21,954 nucleotides of DNA, taken from NCBI GenBank assembly GCA_963966275.1, contig CAWZYQ010000060.1, positions 1 to 21,954 on the forward strand, given 5' to 3'. Source of the stretch: UBA10427 sp003500135 (GTDB lineage: Bacteria; Bacteroidota; Bacteroidia; Cytophagales; Cyclobacteriaceae). Under the pieces are notes generated by a model that did no database searches, had not been told where the DNA came from, and saw nothing but the letters and a program-made list of their open reading frames with translations. Positions 14,294 to 21,852 of this stretch are shown here, piece after piece; positions within the stretch are counted from its first letter, which is position 1; each line of letters starts with the position of its first letter. The position numbers and the translations under genes are program-made.

Positions 14294-16065
14294 AAGCAAA
14301 AAAGGACGAACCAAAAGTGGTGAGCGGAAATATTATTGATTTCCAGGTTTTAAAAAGGTTGTCCACTTACATTTCTCCTTACAAGGGGCGTTTTTACTTC
14401 CTTGTTTTTTTAACTATCGGCGCCGCCTTTTTGGCGCCGATACGGCCAATAATCGTTTCGGATACAATTGATAATTACATTTCCGTTGGCGACTACGAGG
14501 GGCTGGTTCGTATGATCATCATTTTGGTTGTTTTGCTTTTCGCCCAGGCAATATTCCAATATTTGCACACTTATTTTTCCGGCTGGATCGGGCAAACCAT
14601 AATTCATGACCTTAGAACTAAACTTTATAAGCACCTGCTCAACCTCCAACTTCGGTTCTATGATCGAACACCTATCGGCCGTTTGGTCACCAGAAACGTA
14701 TCGGATATTGAAACCCTGGCCGAGGTATTTAGCCAGGGCCTTGCCGCTTTAATTGGCGATGTACTGCAACTCGCAGTTATTCTTGCTGCAATGTTTTGGG
14801 TCGACTGGAAGCTTACATTGATATCACTTTCCACATTTCCTCTGCTTATTCTGGCCACTTATGTTTTTAAGGAGAAGATAAAAGCTTCATTTAATGCTGT
14901 GCGTAATGCCGTAGCCAATCTTAATTCTTTTGTTCAGGAGCGCATAACGGGGATGAGCATCGTACAAATCTTTAATAGCGAAAAGCGCGAATACAAAAAA
15001 TTCAAAGCTATAAACGAAGAACATCGAAAGGCCAATATCCGATCTGTTTTATACTATTCCGTTTACTTTCCGGTAGCGGAGATCATACAGGCATTGGGTA
15101 TAGGTTTGGTGGTTTGGTATGGCGCCAAAGGGATCATTAACGACCGTGTAGAATTTGGCGACCTTGTAGCATTTATCATGTTTATCCAGATGTTTTTCCG
15201 TCCTATTCGATTGATAGCCGACCGTTTCAATACGCTACAAATGGGCATTGTTAGTTCATCCCGCATATTCAAACTGCTCGATCGCAAAGACCAAATACCC
15301 GATGACGGTACTTACAGCCCGGAAAAGGTAGAAGGTCAGGTAGCATTTAAAAATGTATGGTTCGCATATGATGATGAAGATTATGTGCTGAAAGATATTT
15401 CTTTCAAGGTGGAAAAAGGACATTCCCTGGCAATTGTGGGCGCTACCGGTGCAGGAAAGTCTTCCATCATCAATCTGCTGAATCGCTTTTATGACATCAA
15501 TAAAGGTGAAATATGTGTGGATGGCCATGACATCAAATCTTTTGACCTGCAAAGTTTGAGAGAAAACATAGGAGTAGTGTCACAGGATGTTTTTCTGTTT
15601 TCCGATACGATTGAAAACAACATTACCCTTGGCAATCACGAAATAAGCAGACAAAAGATCTGGGAAGCGGCAGACCTGGTAGGCGCTCGAAAATTTATTG
15701 AAAAACTACCTGGAGGACTTGACTATAATGTAATGGAACGAGGCGCCACACTATCGGTAGGCCAGCGGCAGATGATCTCTTTCATTCGCGCTATGGTTTA
15801 TGACCCCAGCATAATTGTACTTGATGAAGCTACCTCTTCTGTAGATACTGAAACGGAAGAATTGATTCAAAGCGCCATTGAAAAACTAATGAAAGGTAGA
15901 ACTTCGGTAGTTATAGCGCACAGGTTGAGCACAATTCAGAATGCCGGTACCATTATGGTGCTGGACAAAGGAGAGATCAAAGAAATGGGCCGCCATGAAG
16001 AACTGTTGGCTAAAAATGGTTTTTACACCCAGCTCTATCAAATGCAGTATAAAGAGGTAGTTTAA
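14290..16065 (+). CDS. ABC transporter, fused permease and ATPase (exporter type)
   Basis: This 591-residue half-transporter has an N-terminal six-helix ABC exporter domain (about 30-330) and a C-terminal nucleotide-binding domain (about 345-590). ATPase motifs: Walker A GATGAGKSS (384-392), Q-loop Q432, signature LSVGQ (489-493, V in place of the usual G), Walker B IIVLDE (508-513), D-loop SSVD (516-519) and H-loop H544 in IAHRLSTI. The glutamate after Walker B is retained, so this half-site should hydrolyse ATP. It resembles MdlB/MsbA-like lipid or multidrug exporters and probably works as a homodimer, since no second half is adjacent. The substrate cannot be told. It starts within the truA stop (ATGA). 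A strong hairpin lies in codons 42-51. Confidence 0.93.
   Translation: MKAKKDEPKVVSGNIIDFQVLKRLSTYISPYKGRFYFLVFLTIGAAFLAPIRPIIVSDTIDNYISVGDYEGLVRMIIILVVLLFAQAIFQYLHTYFSGWIGQTIIHDLRTKLYKHLLNLQLRFYDRTPIGRLVTRNVSDIETLAEVFSQGLAALIGDVLQLAVILAAMFWVDWKLTLISLSTFPLLILATYVFKEKIKASFNAVRNAVANLNSFVQERITGMSIVQIFNSEKREYKKFKAINEEHRKANIRSVLYYSVYFPVAEIIQALGIGLVVWYGAKGIINDRVEFGDLVAFIMFIQMFFRPIRLIADRFNTLQMGIVSSSRIFKLLDRKDQIPDDGTYSPEKVEGQVAFKNVWFAYDDEDYVLKDISFKVEKGHSLAIVGATGAGKSSIINLLNRFYDINKGEICVDGHDIKSFDLQSLRENIGVVSQDVFLFSDTIENNITLGNHEISRQKIWEAADLVGARKFIEKLPGGLDYNVMERGATLSVGQRQMISFIRAMVYDPSIIVLDEATSSVDTETEELIQSAIEKLMKGRTSVVIAHRLSTIQNAGTIMVLDKGEIKEMGRHEELLAKNGFYTQLYQMQYKEVV
14415..14442. repeat. Perfect 10-bp GC-rich inverted repeat inside the ABC exporter gene
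   Basis: TATCGGCGCC (14415-14424) and GGCGCCGATA (14433-14442) are exact reverse complements around the 8-base loop GCCTTTTT. The repeat lies about 125 bases after the ATG and encodes part of the first membrane helix. In mRNA it would form a very stable hairpin. Confidence 0.65.
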
Positions 16066-16074
16066 ACTAACTAC
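16057..16074. terminator. Weak hairpin at the convergent ABC exporter and acyltransferase stops
   Basis: GTAGTT (16057-16062) pairs with AACTAC (16069-16074). Alternatively the inner AGTTTAAACT (16059-16068) is a perfect palindrome. Both stop codons lie within it. No T-run follows, so terminator function is doubtful. Confidence 0.25.
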
Positions 16075-17027
16075 AACTCCAGAAAATAAGTATACTTTCT
16101 GCTTGGTATACCTCCCAAGTGTTCTTTAAACGCAATAAGCCCCTCCTGATGCTCACCGTTGGGTTTGGTTGAAATACCAAGATCCAACATTTCGTAGCCG
16201 TTCTTTCGGGCATAATCGTAAAGCCCATCGTACAACATGACAGACGGGCTGAGCGTTTGATGCGCCAGTGACGAAGCCGGCAAAAAATTGTACAAAATCT
16301 CGCGATTGACCCTCACCGCCACGCTAACAGCATAAATATCATGCAAGTGTCGAACTGTAAACAATCGGTAGTTCGCAGGAAATGTTGCTATTGCCTTTTT
16401 TAATCCGTCCCTTCCAATGGAAACCGGTATATCCTTTTCTTTGCGAAAATGTATCAAATGCTGCCAAACTTCATCAAACTGCTCCATTCCTTCCTCCCGA
16501 AAAACCAGCCCCTCGTTTCTGCATTTGTCGAGTTTACGTTTTTCCATTTGATGCATATGTTCAAACATCCCTTCTTCCTTCACTGGAATATGATGGTTCA
16601 ACGCATCATGAGCAACTTTAAAGCCATAATTCAGTAAAACCTCGTGAATATTTTCAAACTTTTCGGGCCAATAACACTCCGCGGGCATTACAATCTGTAT
16701 TCCCTTCATTTTCTTTTCCCTAAAATATTGTATGATCTGCCAGGCCCATTGGTCTATCATATCAATTCGGAAGCGATGGTTAAATTCAAATCCACCAAAA
16801 AGGGCTTTCAAGGGGCTCAATGCCTTTTCATTGTGTTCAAAGAAATGAATGCGCCCCTCTATCCTCTTTTTATGATGATTGACCAGGAAAAAATCGTGAC
16901 GATTTGCATTTTCCTGCAGGGATAAATACTGGAATTGATTAAATAGGTAGTTTTGGAAATTGAATGGATAACCAAAAGGCATCGTATTAATATACACGCT
17001 AGTATGTTTGTCTAAAGCTATTTCCAT
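16071..17027 (-). CDS. FemAB/GNAT-like acyltransferase
   Basis: This 318-residue protein probably transfers an acyl or aminoacyl group. The C-terminal half carries the pattern seen in FemAB-like and GNAT_6 proteins: polar residues before a helix in LSPSVMLYDGLYDYARKNGYEMLDLGIST, then GLIAFKEHLGG, close to the consensus of a helix, GY---DLG and G---FK--FG. The N-terminal half would be the paired, degenerate GNAT lobe. There is no signal peptide or membrane helix. I chose the ATG at 17027 (MEIALDKHTS). An ATG at 17057 is in frame but would place the start inside the divergent EamA gene. The substrate is unknown; related proteins act on cell-wall precursors or polysaccharides. Confidence 0.65.
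   Translation of the reverse strand: MEIALDKHTSVYINTMPFGYPFNFQNYLFNQFQYLSLQENANRHDFFLVNHHKKRIEGRIHFFEHNEKALSPLKALFGGFEFNHRFRIDMIDQWAWQIIQYFREKKMKGIQIVMPAECYWPEKFENIHEVLLNYGFKVAHDALNHHIPVKEEGMFEHMHQMEKRKLDKCRNEGLVFREEGMEQFDEVWQHLIHFRKEKDIPVSIGRDGLKKAIATFPANYRLFTVRHLHDIYAVSVAVRVNREILYNFLPASSLAHQTLSPSVMLYDGLYDYARKNGYEMLDLGISTKPNGEHQEGLIAFKEHLGGIPSRKYTYFLEL
17003..17010 (+). promoter_or_regulatory. Candidate -7 box for the EamA gene, inside the divergent gene
   Basis: TATGTTTG is an exact TAnnTTTG match on the plus strand, 31 bp before the ATG at 17042. It lies within codons near the start of the minus-strand acyltransferase gene. I found no -33 TTG at the right spacing. Confidence 0.4.
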
Positions 17028-17041
17028 ATCTTCACCGCAGT

Positions 17042-17938
17042 ATGCTGTATGTCGCACTTTGTATTTTGGCCAATGTAACTTTTATAATGCTTTTCAGGGC
17101 ATTTCCCGGCCATGGTGTAAACACTTTTCATGCAATAGTAGTCAATTATTTTGTTTGTGTGGTAACCGGCCTGGTTTTCATTGGCGACCTTACTCTTATT
17201 CAACCCTTATCACTACCAACTGTTCCCGTTATTATGGCGTTGGCATTGGGTGTTCTAGCCATTTTTGGATTCGTATTTATGGCACAAACTGCCCAGCAAT
17301 TAGGCGCCTCTGTCGTATCGATCGCCAGCAAAATGGCCCTGGTGGTTCCCGTATGCTTTAGTTTATTCATTTTTCAATACATTTCAAAAACCTTCACCCT
17401 ATTCAATTATGCCGGGTTAGTGTTGGCACTGCCTACCATTTTTATGAGCGCCTATAAACCACAAAATATTCATGTGGACAAAAGAAAAGCAAACCGACTC
17501 TTGGCCCTACCCCTCGCAGTATTTTTAATCGGTGGGTTCATCGATACCAGCATGACATATATCAATCGAAATTATCTCGATCCCATCGAGAGGGCCAATT
17601 ATCCGGTTTATATTTTTTTTGTGGCCGCCATGGTTGGCGTACTCATGGTACTTTTCAAAAAGGAGAAAATTAATTGGAGGAGTTGGGTAGCCGGAGTTGC
17701 CCTGGGTATCCCTAACTACTTTTCGCTTTACTTTTTATTGAGCGCCCTGGAAGCTTTCGAAAGCGATGGCGCTGTTTTGTTCCCGATCAATAACATTGGA
17801 ATTATACTGTTTTCTACCCTAGGTGGCATAGCGCTTTTTGGGGAACGGATATCATCGCTTAACTTTGCCGGACTTGTGCTATCAATAATCGTCATTGTAT
17901 TAGTTTCATATCAGGAGTTATTCCAGTTCATATTTTGA
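17042..17938 (+). CDS. EamA/DMT-family transporter
   Basis: This 298-residue, very hydrophobic protein has about ten membrane helices in two repeats of five, the layout of drug/metabolite transporters. The first half includes AQTAQQLGASVVSIASKMALVVPV and the second half SALEAFESDGAVLFPINNIGIILFSTLGGIALFGERIS, each matching the EamA pattern of small residues in helices 3-4 and an E near the last pair (GE-IS). Such proteins export metabolites or amino acids, or take up nucleotide sugars; the substrate cannot be read. The start lies 14 bp from the divergent acyltransferase start. The stop overlaps the YigZ-family start by 4 bp (TTGA). Confidence 0.82.
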   Translation: MLYVALCILANVTFIMLFRAFPGHGVNTFHAIVVNYFVCVVTGLVFIGDLTLIQPLSLPTVPVIMALALGVLAIFGFVFMAQTAQQLGASVVSIASKMALVVPVCFSLFIFQYISKTFTLFNYAGLVLALPTIFMSAYKPQNIHVDKRKANRLLALPLAVFLIGGFIDTSMTYINRNYLDPIERANYPVYIFFVAAMVGVLMVLFKKEKINWRSWVAGVALGIPNYFSLYFLLSALEAFESDGAVLFPINNIGIILFSTLGGIALFGERISSLNFAGLVLSIIVIVLVSYQELFQFIF

Positions 17939-18540
17939 TTGATATCAAGGACATATTCTTAACCATTTCGAAAACTTCAGAAGGTTTATACAAAGAAAAA
18001 GGCAGTAAATTTATTGCACTATGCTATCCTGTGGAAAGTGAGGAGGAGGTAAAAAATACACTTGAGGCGATTAAGAAAGAATACTACGATGCCCGGCATC
18101 ATTGCTATGCCTATATTTTAGGTGAAAAATCGGAGAGTTATCGTGCCAACGATGATGGCGAGCCGAATCATTCTGCCGGTGATCCGATCCTGGGCCAAAT
18201 ACGGTCAAGGAACCTGACGAATACGCTAATTGTGGTAGTGAGATATTTCGGAGGCACTAAGCTAGGGGTAAGCGGGTTGATCAACGCCTATAAAGCAGCC
18301 GCTGCCTACGCACTCGACCAAAACGAGATCATCGAAAAGTGGATTACAAAAAAGATCAATTTCACTTTTGAATATCCGGATATGAACGAGGTTATGCGAA
18401 TAGTTAAAGAATTGGAGGCTACAATCCTTCATCAGGATTTTCAAATAAGCTGCGAAATGGTGTTGGATTTTAGGTTATCGAGCTGGCAGGAAGCTCATGA
18501 CCGGCTGAAATTATTGAAATCTGTAAAAATCAGAGACTGA
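17935..18540 (+). CDS. YigZ/IMPACT (UPF0029) family protein, TTG start
   Basis: This 201-residue protein has the full UPF0029 pattern: SEGLYKEKGSKFIA (15-28), DARHHCYAYILG (52-63), ANDDGEPNHSAGDPIL (71-86) and VVRYFGGTKLGVSGLINAYKAAA (101-123). A smaller C-terminal ferredoxin-like domain (about 138-201) follows, as in E. coli YigZ. Eukaryotic IMPACT regulates GCN2; the bacterial role is unclear and may concern translation or nucleic acid binding. The only start that fits is the TTG at 17935, which overlaps the EamA stop as TTGA. No ATG gives the family N-terminus. Translation is presumably coupled to the transporter. Confidence 0.88.
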   Translation: MIDIKDIFLTISKTSEGLYKEKGSKFIALCYPVESEEEVKNTLEAIKKEYYDARHHCYAYILGEKSESYRANDDGEPNHSAGDPILGQIRSRNLTNTLIVVVRYFGGTKLGVSGLINAYKAAAAYALDQNEIIEKWITKKINFTFEYPDMNEVMRIVKELEATILHQDFQISCEMVLDFRLSSWQEAHDRLKLLKSVKIRD

Positions 18541-18542
18541 GA

Positions 18543-18559
18543 ACGATTATTTTAATCGT
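18543..18559. repeat. 7-bp inverted repeat between convergent YigZ-family and exonuclease genes
   Basis: ACGATTA (18543-18549) and TAATCGT (18553-18559) are perfect reverse complements around TTT, spanning the end of the exonuclease gene (stop at 18552) and the 11-bp gap to the YigZ-family stop. It is AT-rich and lacks a T-run, so at best a weak terminator. Confidence 0.3.
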
Positions 18560-19148
18560 AATTATAACGATCCAATAAATCGTCTTTGGCCAGTTCTTCA
18601 TAAATTTTCAGACAAACCCAGGCATCAGTGGCAGCATACCGCTTTTGAGCAATCGTCAGGTTTCTGTTTTCCCAATTACTTGTTTGCTGGCCTTTAGTAA
18701 CACGGCCATTTAAAAAAATAGCAGATAAGTTTCGCACACCAATATTTTCTATGAGCAGGTTGGTCGCGACCTGGTTCAGATCAACAAATGAGCGTGGAAT
18801 AAATTTTTTTCTTTTTTGTAATGATTTAATGTCATCATCCAGGGCGATCCCAACTTTAACAATGTCTTCATTAGCAAAGAAATCTGCTAATTCCTGTGGT
18901 ATTCCGGTTTCGAAAACCCTGAATAAAAACACTTTTCGGTCCATGGCCAACTGTACCAGAGCGACATGGTGAAACTGCCCTTTTTTAAATGTCGGCTTAC
19001 TTTCTGTATCGAAACCCACCACCGGATATTCATTTAATTCTTCCAGGGCGGCAATCATTTCTTTTTCCCTTTCGCAAAACACAATTTCCTCCTGAAAAGA
19101 AAGAACGGGCAGTTGGTTAATTTCTTCTTTACTTATTGCTCTTCTCAT
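18552..19148 (-). CDS. DEDDy-type 3'-5' exonuclease (RNase D/WRN-like)
   Basis: This 198-residue single-domain exonuclease has the DEDDy active site: D47 and E49 in VVGFDTESKP, an acid cluster LDDD (103-106) in motif II, and Y171 with D175 in KRYAATDAW (motif III). The family trims RNA or DNA 3' ends with two metal ions. There is no HRDC or helicase domain, so it is smaller than RNase D and closer to the WRN-exonuclease-like stand-alone proteins of Bacteroidota. I chose the ATG at 19148 (MRRAISKEE), which overlaps the end of the upstream nhaC-like gene by 20 bp. A TTG at 19172 is possible but would extend the overlap. Confidence 0.85.
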   Translation of the reverse strand: MRRAISKEEINQLPVLSFQEEIVFCEREKEMIAALEELNEYPVVGFDTESKPTFKKGQFHHVALVQLAMDRKVFLFRVFETGIPQELADFFANEDIVKVGIALDDDIKSLQKRKKFIPRSFVDLNQVATNLLIENIGVRNLSAIFLNGRVTKGQQTSNWENRNLTIAQKRYAATDAWVCLKIYEELAKDDLLDRYNYD

Positions 19149-20598
19149 GGTCAGTGCGGGTAAGTTTAGCAATTTTTATTCCTGCTACAGCAAAAATAAC
19201 CGTCATGATCGGACTTATGATCGAAAAAAATGTAAATGGTGCATAAGCCAGGGTAGAAACACCCAATACACTCGACTGCGTGGCGCCACAAGTGTTCCAG
19301 GGAATCAATACTGATGTTACCGTTCCGGAATCCTCAAGGGTACGGCTTAAATTCTGAGGCGCCAGGTTTCGATCCTGGTAAGTGCTTCTGAACATCCTTC
19401 CGGGCACTACAATGGACAAATACTGATCTGAAGCGGTTAGATTGAAGAAAATACAAGTAGTTGCCGTTGCGGCTACCAGCGATCCCGTGTTATGAGCGAC
19501 TTTAATAATTTCTTCCGTTATGCGGCGAAGCATGCCACTTTGTTCCATCACTCCGCCAAATACCATGGCGCTCATAATTAACCAAACCGTTTTTAGCATA
19601 CCAAACATACCTCCGGTACTCAATAATTCATCCACAATTTCGTGGTCTGTCACAATGCTGATATCCCCATACATGGATTGCATCACAGCAACATAATTCG
19701 ATTTCCAGACATTATTCCCTATGCCCGATATTTCAAAGATCACCTCAGGTTGTAAAAAGATGGCAAAAACTGCCCCCAACAAGGTGCCACTTAATAATGA
19801 GGGTATGGCTGGTATCTTTTTTATGATGAGTACAATGACCAATACCGGAACCAAAAACAGCCAGGGGGTGATGTAGAATTTCTTGTCAATTGCATTAAGG
19901 ATCGGAGAAATATCCGTTTCAGGTCCACTGGTATTGAATCCAAAACCGATAAACAGAAAGATGATCAAAGTAATGGTCAGAGACGGAATGGTTGTAAGCG
20001 CCATATATCGAATATGCGTAAAAAGATCGGTTCCCGCCATTGCCGGCGCCAGGTTGGTCGTATCTGATAGGGGAGACATTTTATCGCCAAAATATGCACC
20101 AGAGATTATGGCTCCTCCTATAATTCCTTCCGATATGCCAAGCGCTTTTCCTATACCTACAAGTGCTACTCCCACAGTTGCAATTGTAGTCCAGGAGCTG
20201 CCCGTTGCCAGCGAAACCATGGCGCAAACAATACAAGAAGCCACCAATATGTAAGTAGGCGTCAAAACCTGTAATCCGTAGTAGATCATAGCAGGCACAA
20301 TACCGCTGAGCAACCAGGTGCCTGCTAAAGAGCCAATTAATAAAAGAATTAATATGGAGGGCATGGCGGAATGAATGCTATTGACCATTCCTTTGAGCAT
20401 ACTGCCCCATTTCATGCCAAAACGCATAGCTACCAGACAGGCCACTGCCGCCGATAAAATGAGTACGATCTGATTAGAGCCATCAAGGGCCTCATCACCA
20501 AATATGTAAACGTTAGATGCCAATAAAGCAATTAGGAATAAAATAGGTAGTAACGATTGAAAAAGTGTGGGCCTGCGAGTTGTTGTACTATCCGACAT
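19129..20598 (-). CDS. nhaC: NhaC-family Na+/H+ antiporter
   Basis: This 489-residue protein has about eleven or twelve hydrophobic helices. The segment SGAYFGDKMSPLSDTTNLAPAMAGTDLFTHI is the hallmark of NhaC and related Na+/H+ or malate-lactate antiporters, with the D residues likely to bind the cation. A second re-entrant pattern, LEDSGTVTSVLIPWNTCGA, is also conserved. The family expels Na+ in exchange for H+ in pH and salt homeostasis, suggesting a marine or saline habitat but not proving it. Some members exchange amino acids or carboxylates, so the substrate is inferred. The start ATG at 20598 precedes a short polar tail and the first helix. The gene end overlaps the exonuclease start. 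Confidence 0.88.
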   Translation of the reverse strand: MSDSTTTRRPTLFQSLLPILFLIALLASNVYIFGDEALDGSNQIVLILSAAVACLVAMRFGMKWGSMLKGMVNSIHSAMPSILILLLIGSLAGTWLLSGIVPAMIYYGLQVLTPTYILVASCIVCAMVSLATGSSWTTIATVGVALVGIGKALGISEGIIGGAIISGAYFGDKMSPLSDTTNLAPAMAGTDLFTHIRYMALTTIPSLTITLIIFLFIGFGFNTSGPETDISPILNAIDKKFYITPWLFLVPVLVIVLIIKKIPAIPSLLSGTLLGAVFAIFLQPEVIFEISGIGNNVWKSNYVAVMQSMYGDISIVTDHEIVDELLSTGGMFGMLKTVWLIMSAMVFGGVMEQSGMLRRITEEIIKVAHNTGSLVAATATTCIFFNLTASDQYLSIVVPGRMFRSTYQDRNLAPQNLSRTLEDSGTVTSVLIPWNTCGATQSSVLGVSTLAYAPFTFFSIISPIMTVIFAVAGIKIAKLTRTDHEKSNK

Positions 20599-20630
20599 TC
20601 GTTAATCTTTCCGTCAAAAAATCTAAAATA

Positions 20631-20659
20631 TAAAAAGTAGGGCAATGTTAAGCCCTTTT
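20631..20659 (-). terminator. Probable terminator of the FAD-dependent oxidoreductase gene
   Basis: Read on the minus strand, AGGGC and GCCCT form a 5-bp stem around an 8-base loop (stem arms 20639-20643 and 20652-20656). An A-run precedes the stem and a T-rich tract (ACTTTTTATATTTT) follows it. It lies just after the oxidoreductase stop at 20671 and before the nhaC start at 20598. The stem is short, so read-through is possible. Confidence 0.42.
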
Positions 20660-20670
20660 GTTTCATTTCA

Positions 20671-21822
20671 TCAGGTTTTTTCTGTCATTTCCGGCGCCTC
20701 ATCCAATACCATTTCCCCGACACGTTTACCTACCAGGCTACCTATGGCCACTCCCATTCCACCCATTCGTACGGCAACATATACATGATCAGCTATCGTT
20801 TTTATCAACGGCATTTTATCATGGCCAAAAGCCATGATACCCGACCAGTTTTGTTCAATTTCAACCTTCCTTCCCGGTAAAATGATGTTTTTCAATTTGT
20901 ATTGCAGGTCATCCATGATTTTTTGGTTCAATCCAAAATCAGTAGTGGTTTCACCTTCTTTGTCCAGATTCCTGCCACCGCCAACTATTAATCTTTTTCC
21001 GAAATTCCTAAAGTAAAAATAGCCACGATCAAGATGGAACGAACCTTTGATTTTAAGGCCTTCAATCGGCTTGGTGATCATAACGATACCTCGTCCGGGC
21101 AGCAGGTCAGCTTTGGGCAAAAGGTTTTCCGTAAAGGCATTGGTGCATAGGACCAGTTTTTTGGCATGCAAGGAAAAACCGCCGCGGTAATCATCCTGCA
21201 ATCCCACCCGTATTTCATCACCATCATTTCTCCATTTACTTATTAGGCAATTCGTCCAGATCATGACGCCGAGCTTTTGCGCCAACAGCATCATTTCATA
21301 CATCATTTTTCCGGTATCCACTTGCCCTTCCAAAGTGTTTTGTACTACCGTTTCAATGTTGCGAAATCCAAACTTTTTAATCAGGCCTTTCTTTTCGGAA
21401 AATATTTTGGTTTCAAAGATATCTTCCATCATATCGTTGATTTCGGGCAAACGATCCAGAAAATGTGTTTCTGACTCGCGGATCAGCTCAAATCCTCCCC
21501 AGTTTCTGTAATCCGTTTTTTTTGTTCCTAATCGTTTTTTTAACAACTGAAGCCCCTGCCAACGCCACTGCACCAATTGATGTGCTTTTTCTTTTCCGAA
21601 GTTTTCAATATCGTCTAGAATCTCAGAAAGGCTGCCAAAACAGGCAAAACCTGCATTGCGCGTACTTGCTCCTGTGGGCATAATACCTCTTTCGAGGATC
21701 AACACCTTTAGATGAGGCGCCCTTTCTTTAATTGAAATAGCTGTGGACAAACCGGTGATCCCTGCACCAACTATGGCGATGTCAACGTGATTGAAAGTAT
21801 TTTCTTCCCAAAAACTAAGCAT
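20671..21822 (-). CDS. FAD-dependent oxidoreductase of the DAO family
   Basis: This 383-residue flavoprotein begins with the dinucleotide-binding motif VDIAIVGAGITGLSTAISI (13-31) and an acidic strand end at LILERG (E44), which binds the ribose of FAD. ASTRNAGFACFGS (52-64) is the DAO-family substrate-pocket motif. The C-terminal FAD motif is in NWSGIMAFGHDKMPLI and VYVAVRMGGMGVAIGSLVG. Relatives oxidise D-amino acids, glycine, sarcosine or glycerol phosphate; closest in feel are D-amino-acid dehydrogenase or glycine-oxidase-like proteins of the DadA group, but the substrate is not assignable. Length is normal. The start at 21822 lies about 30 bp from a possible insertion-sequence end, so its native promoter may be displaced. 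Confidence 0.83.
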   Translation of the reverse strand: MLSFWEENTFNHVDIAIVGAGITGLSTAISIKERAPHLKVLILERGIMPTGASTRNAGFACFGSLSEILDDIENFGKEKAHQLVQWRWQGLQLLKKRLGTKKTDYRNWGGFELIRESETHFLDRLPEINDMMEDIFETKIFSEKKGLIKKFGFRNIETVVQNTLEGQVDTGKMMYEMMLLAQKLGVMIWTNCLISKWRNDGDEIRVGLQDDYRGGFSLHAKKLVLCTNAFTENLLPKADLLPGRGIVMITKPIEGLKIKGSFHLDRGYFYFRNFGKRLIVGGGRNLDKEGETTTDFGLNQKIMDDLQYKLKNIILPGRKVEIEQNWSGIMAFGHDKMPLIKTIADHVYVAVRMGGMGVAIGSLVGKRVGEMVLDEAPEMTEKT

Positions 21823-21852
21823 TCAAATGAGGTTTATTTTTTATTTTTCATT

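Noticed and set aside
17008..17361. 117-codon plus-strand frame overlapping the EamA gene start
   Set aside because: Cys/Ser-rich translation without motifs, fully overlapping a clear ten-helix transporter in another frame.
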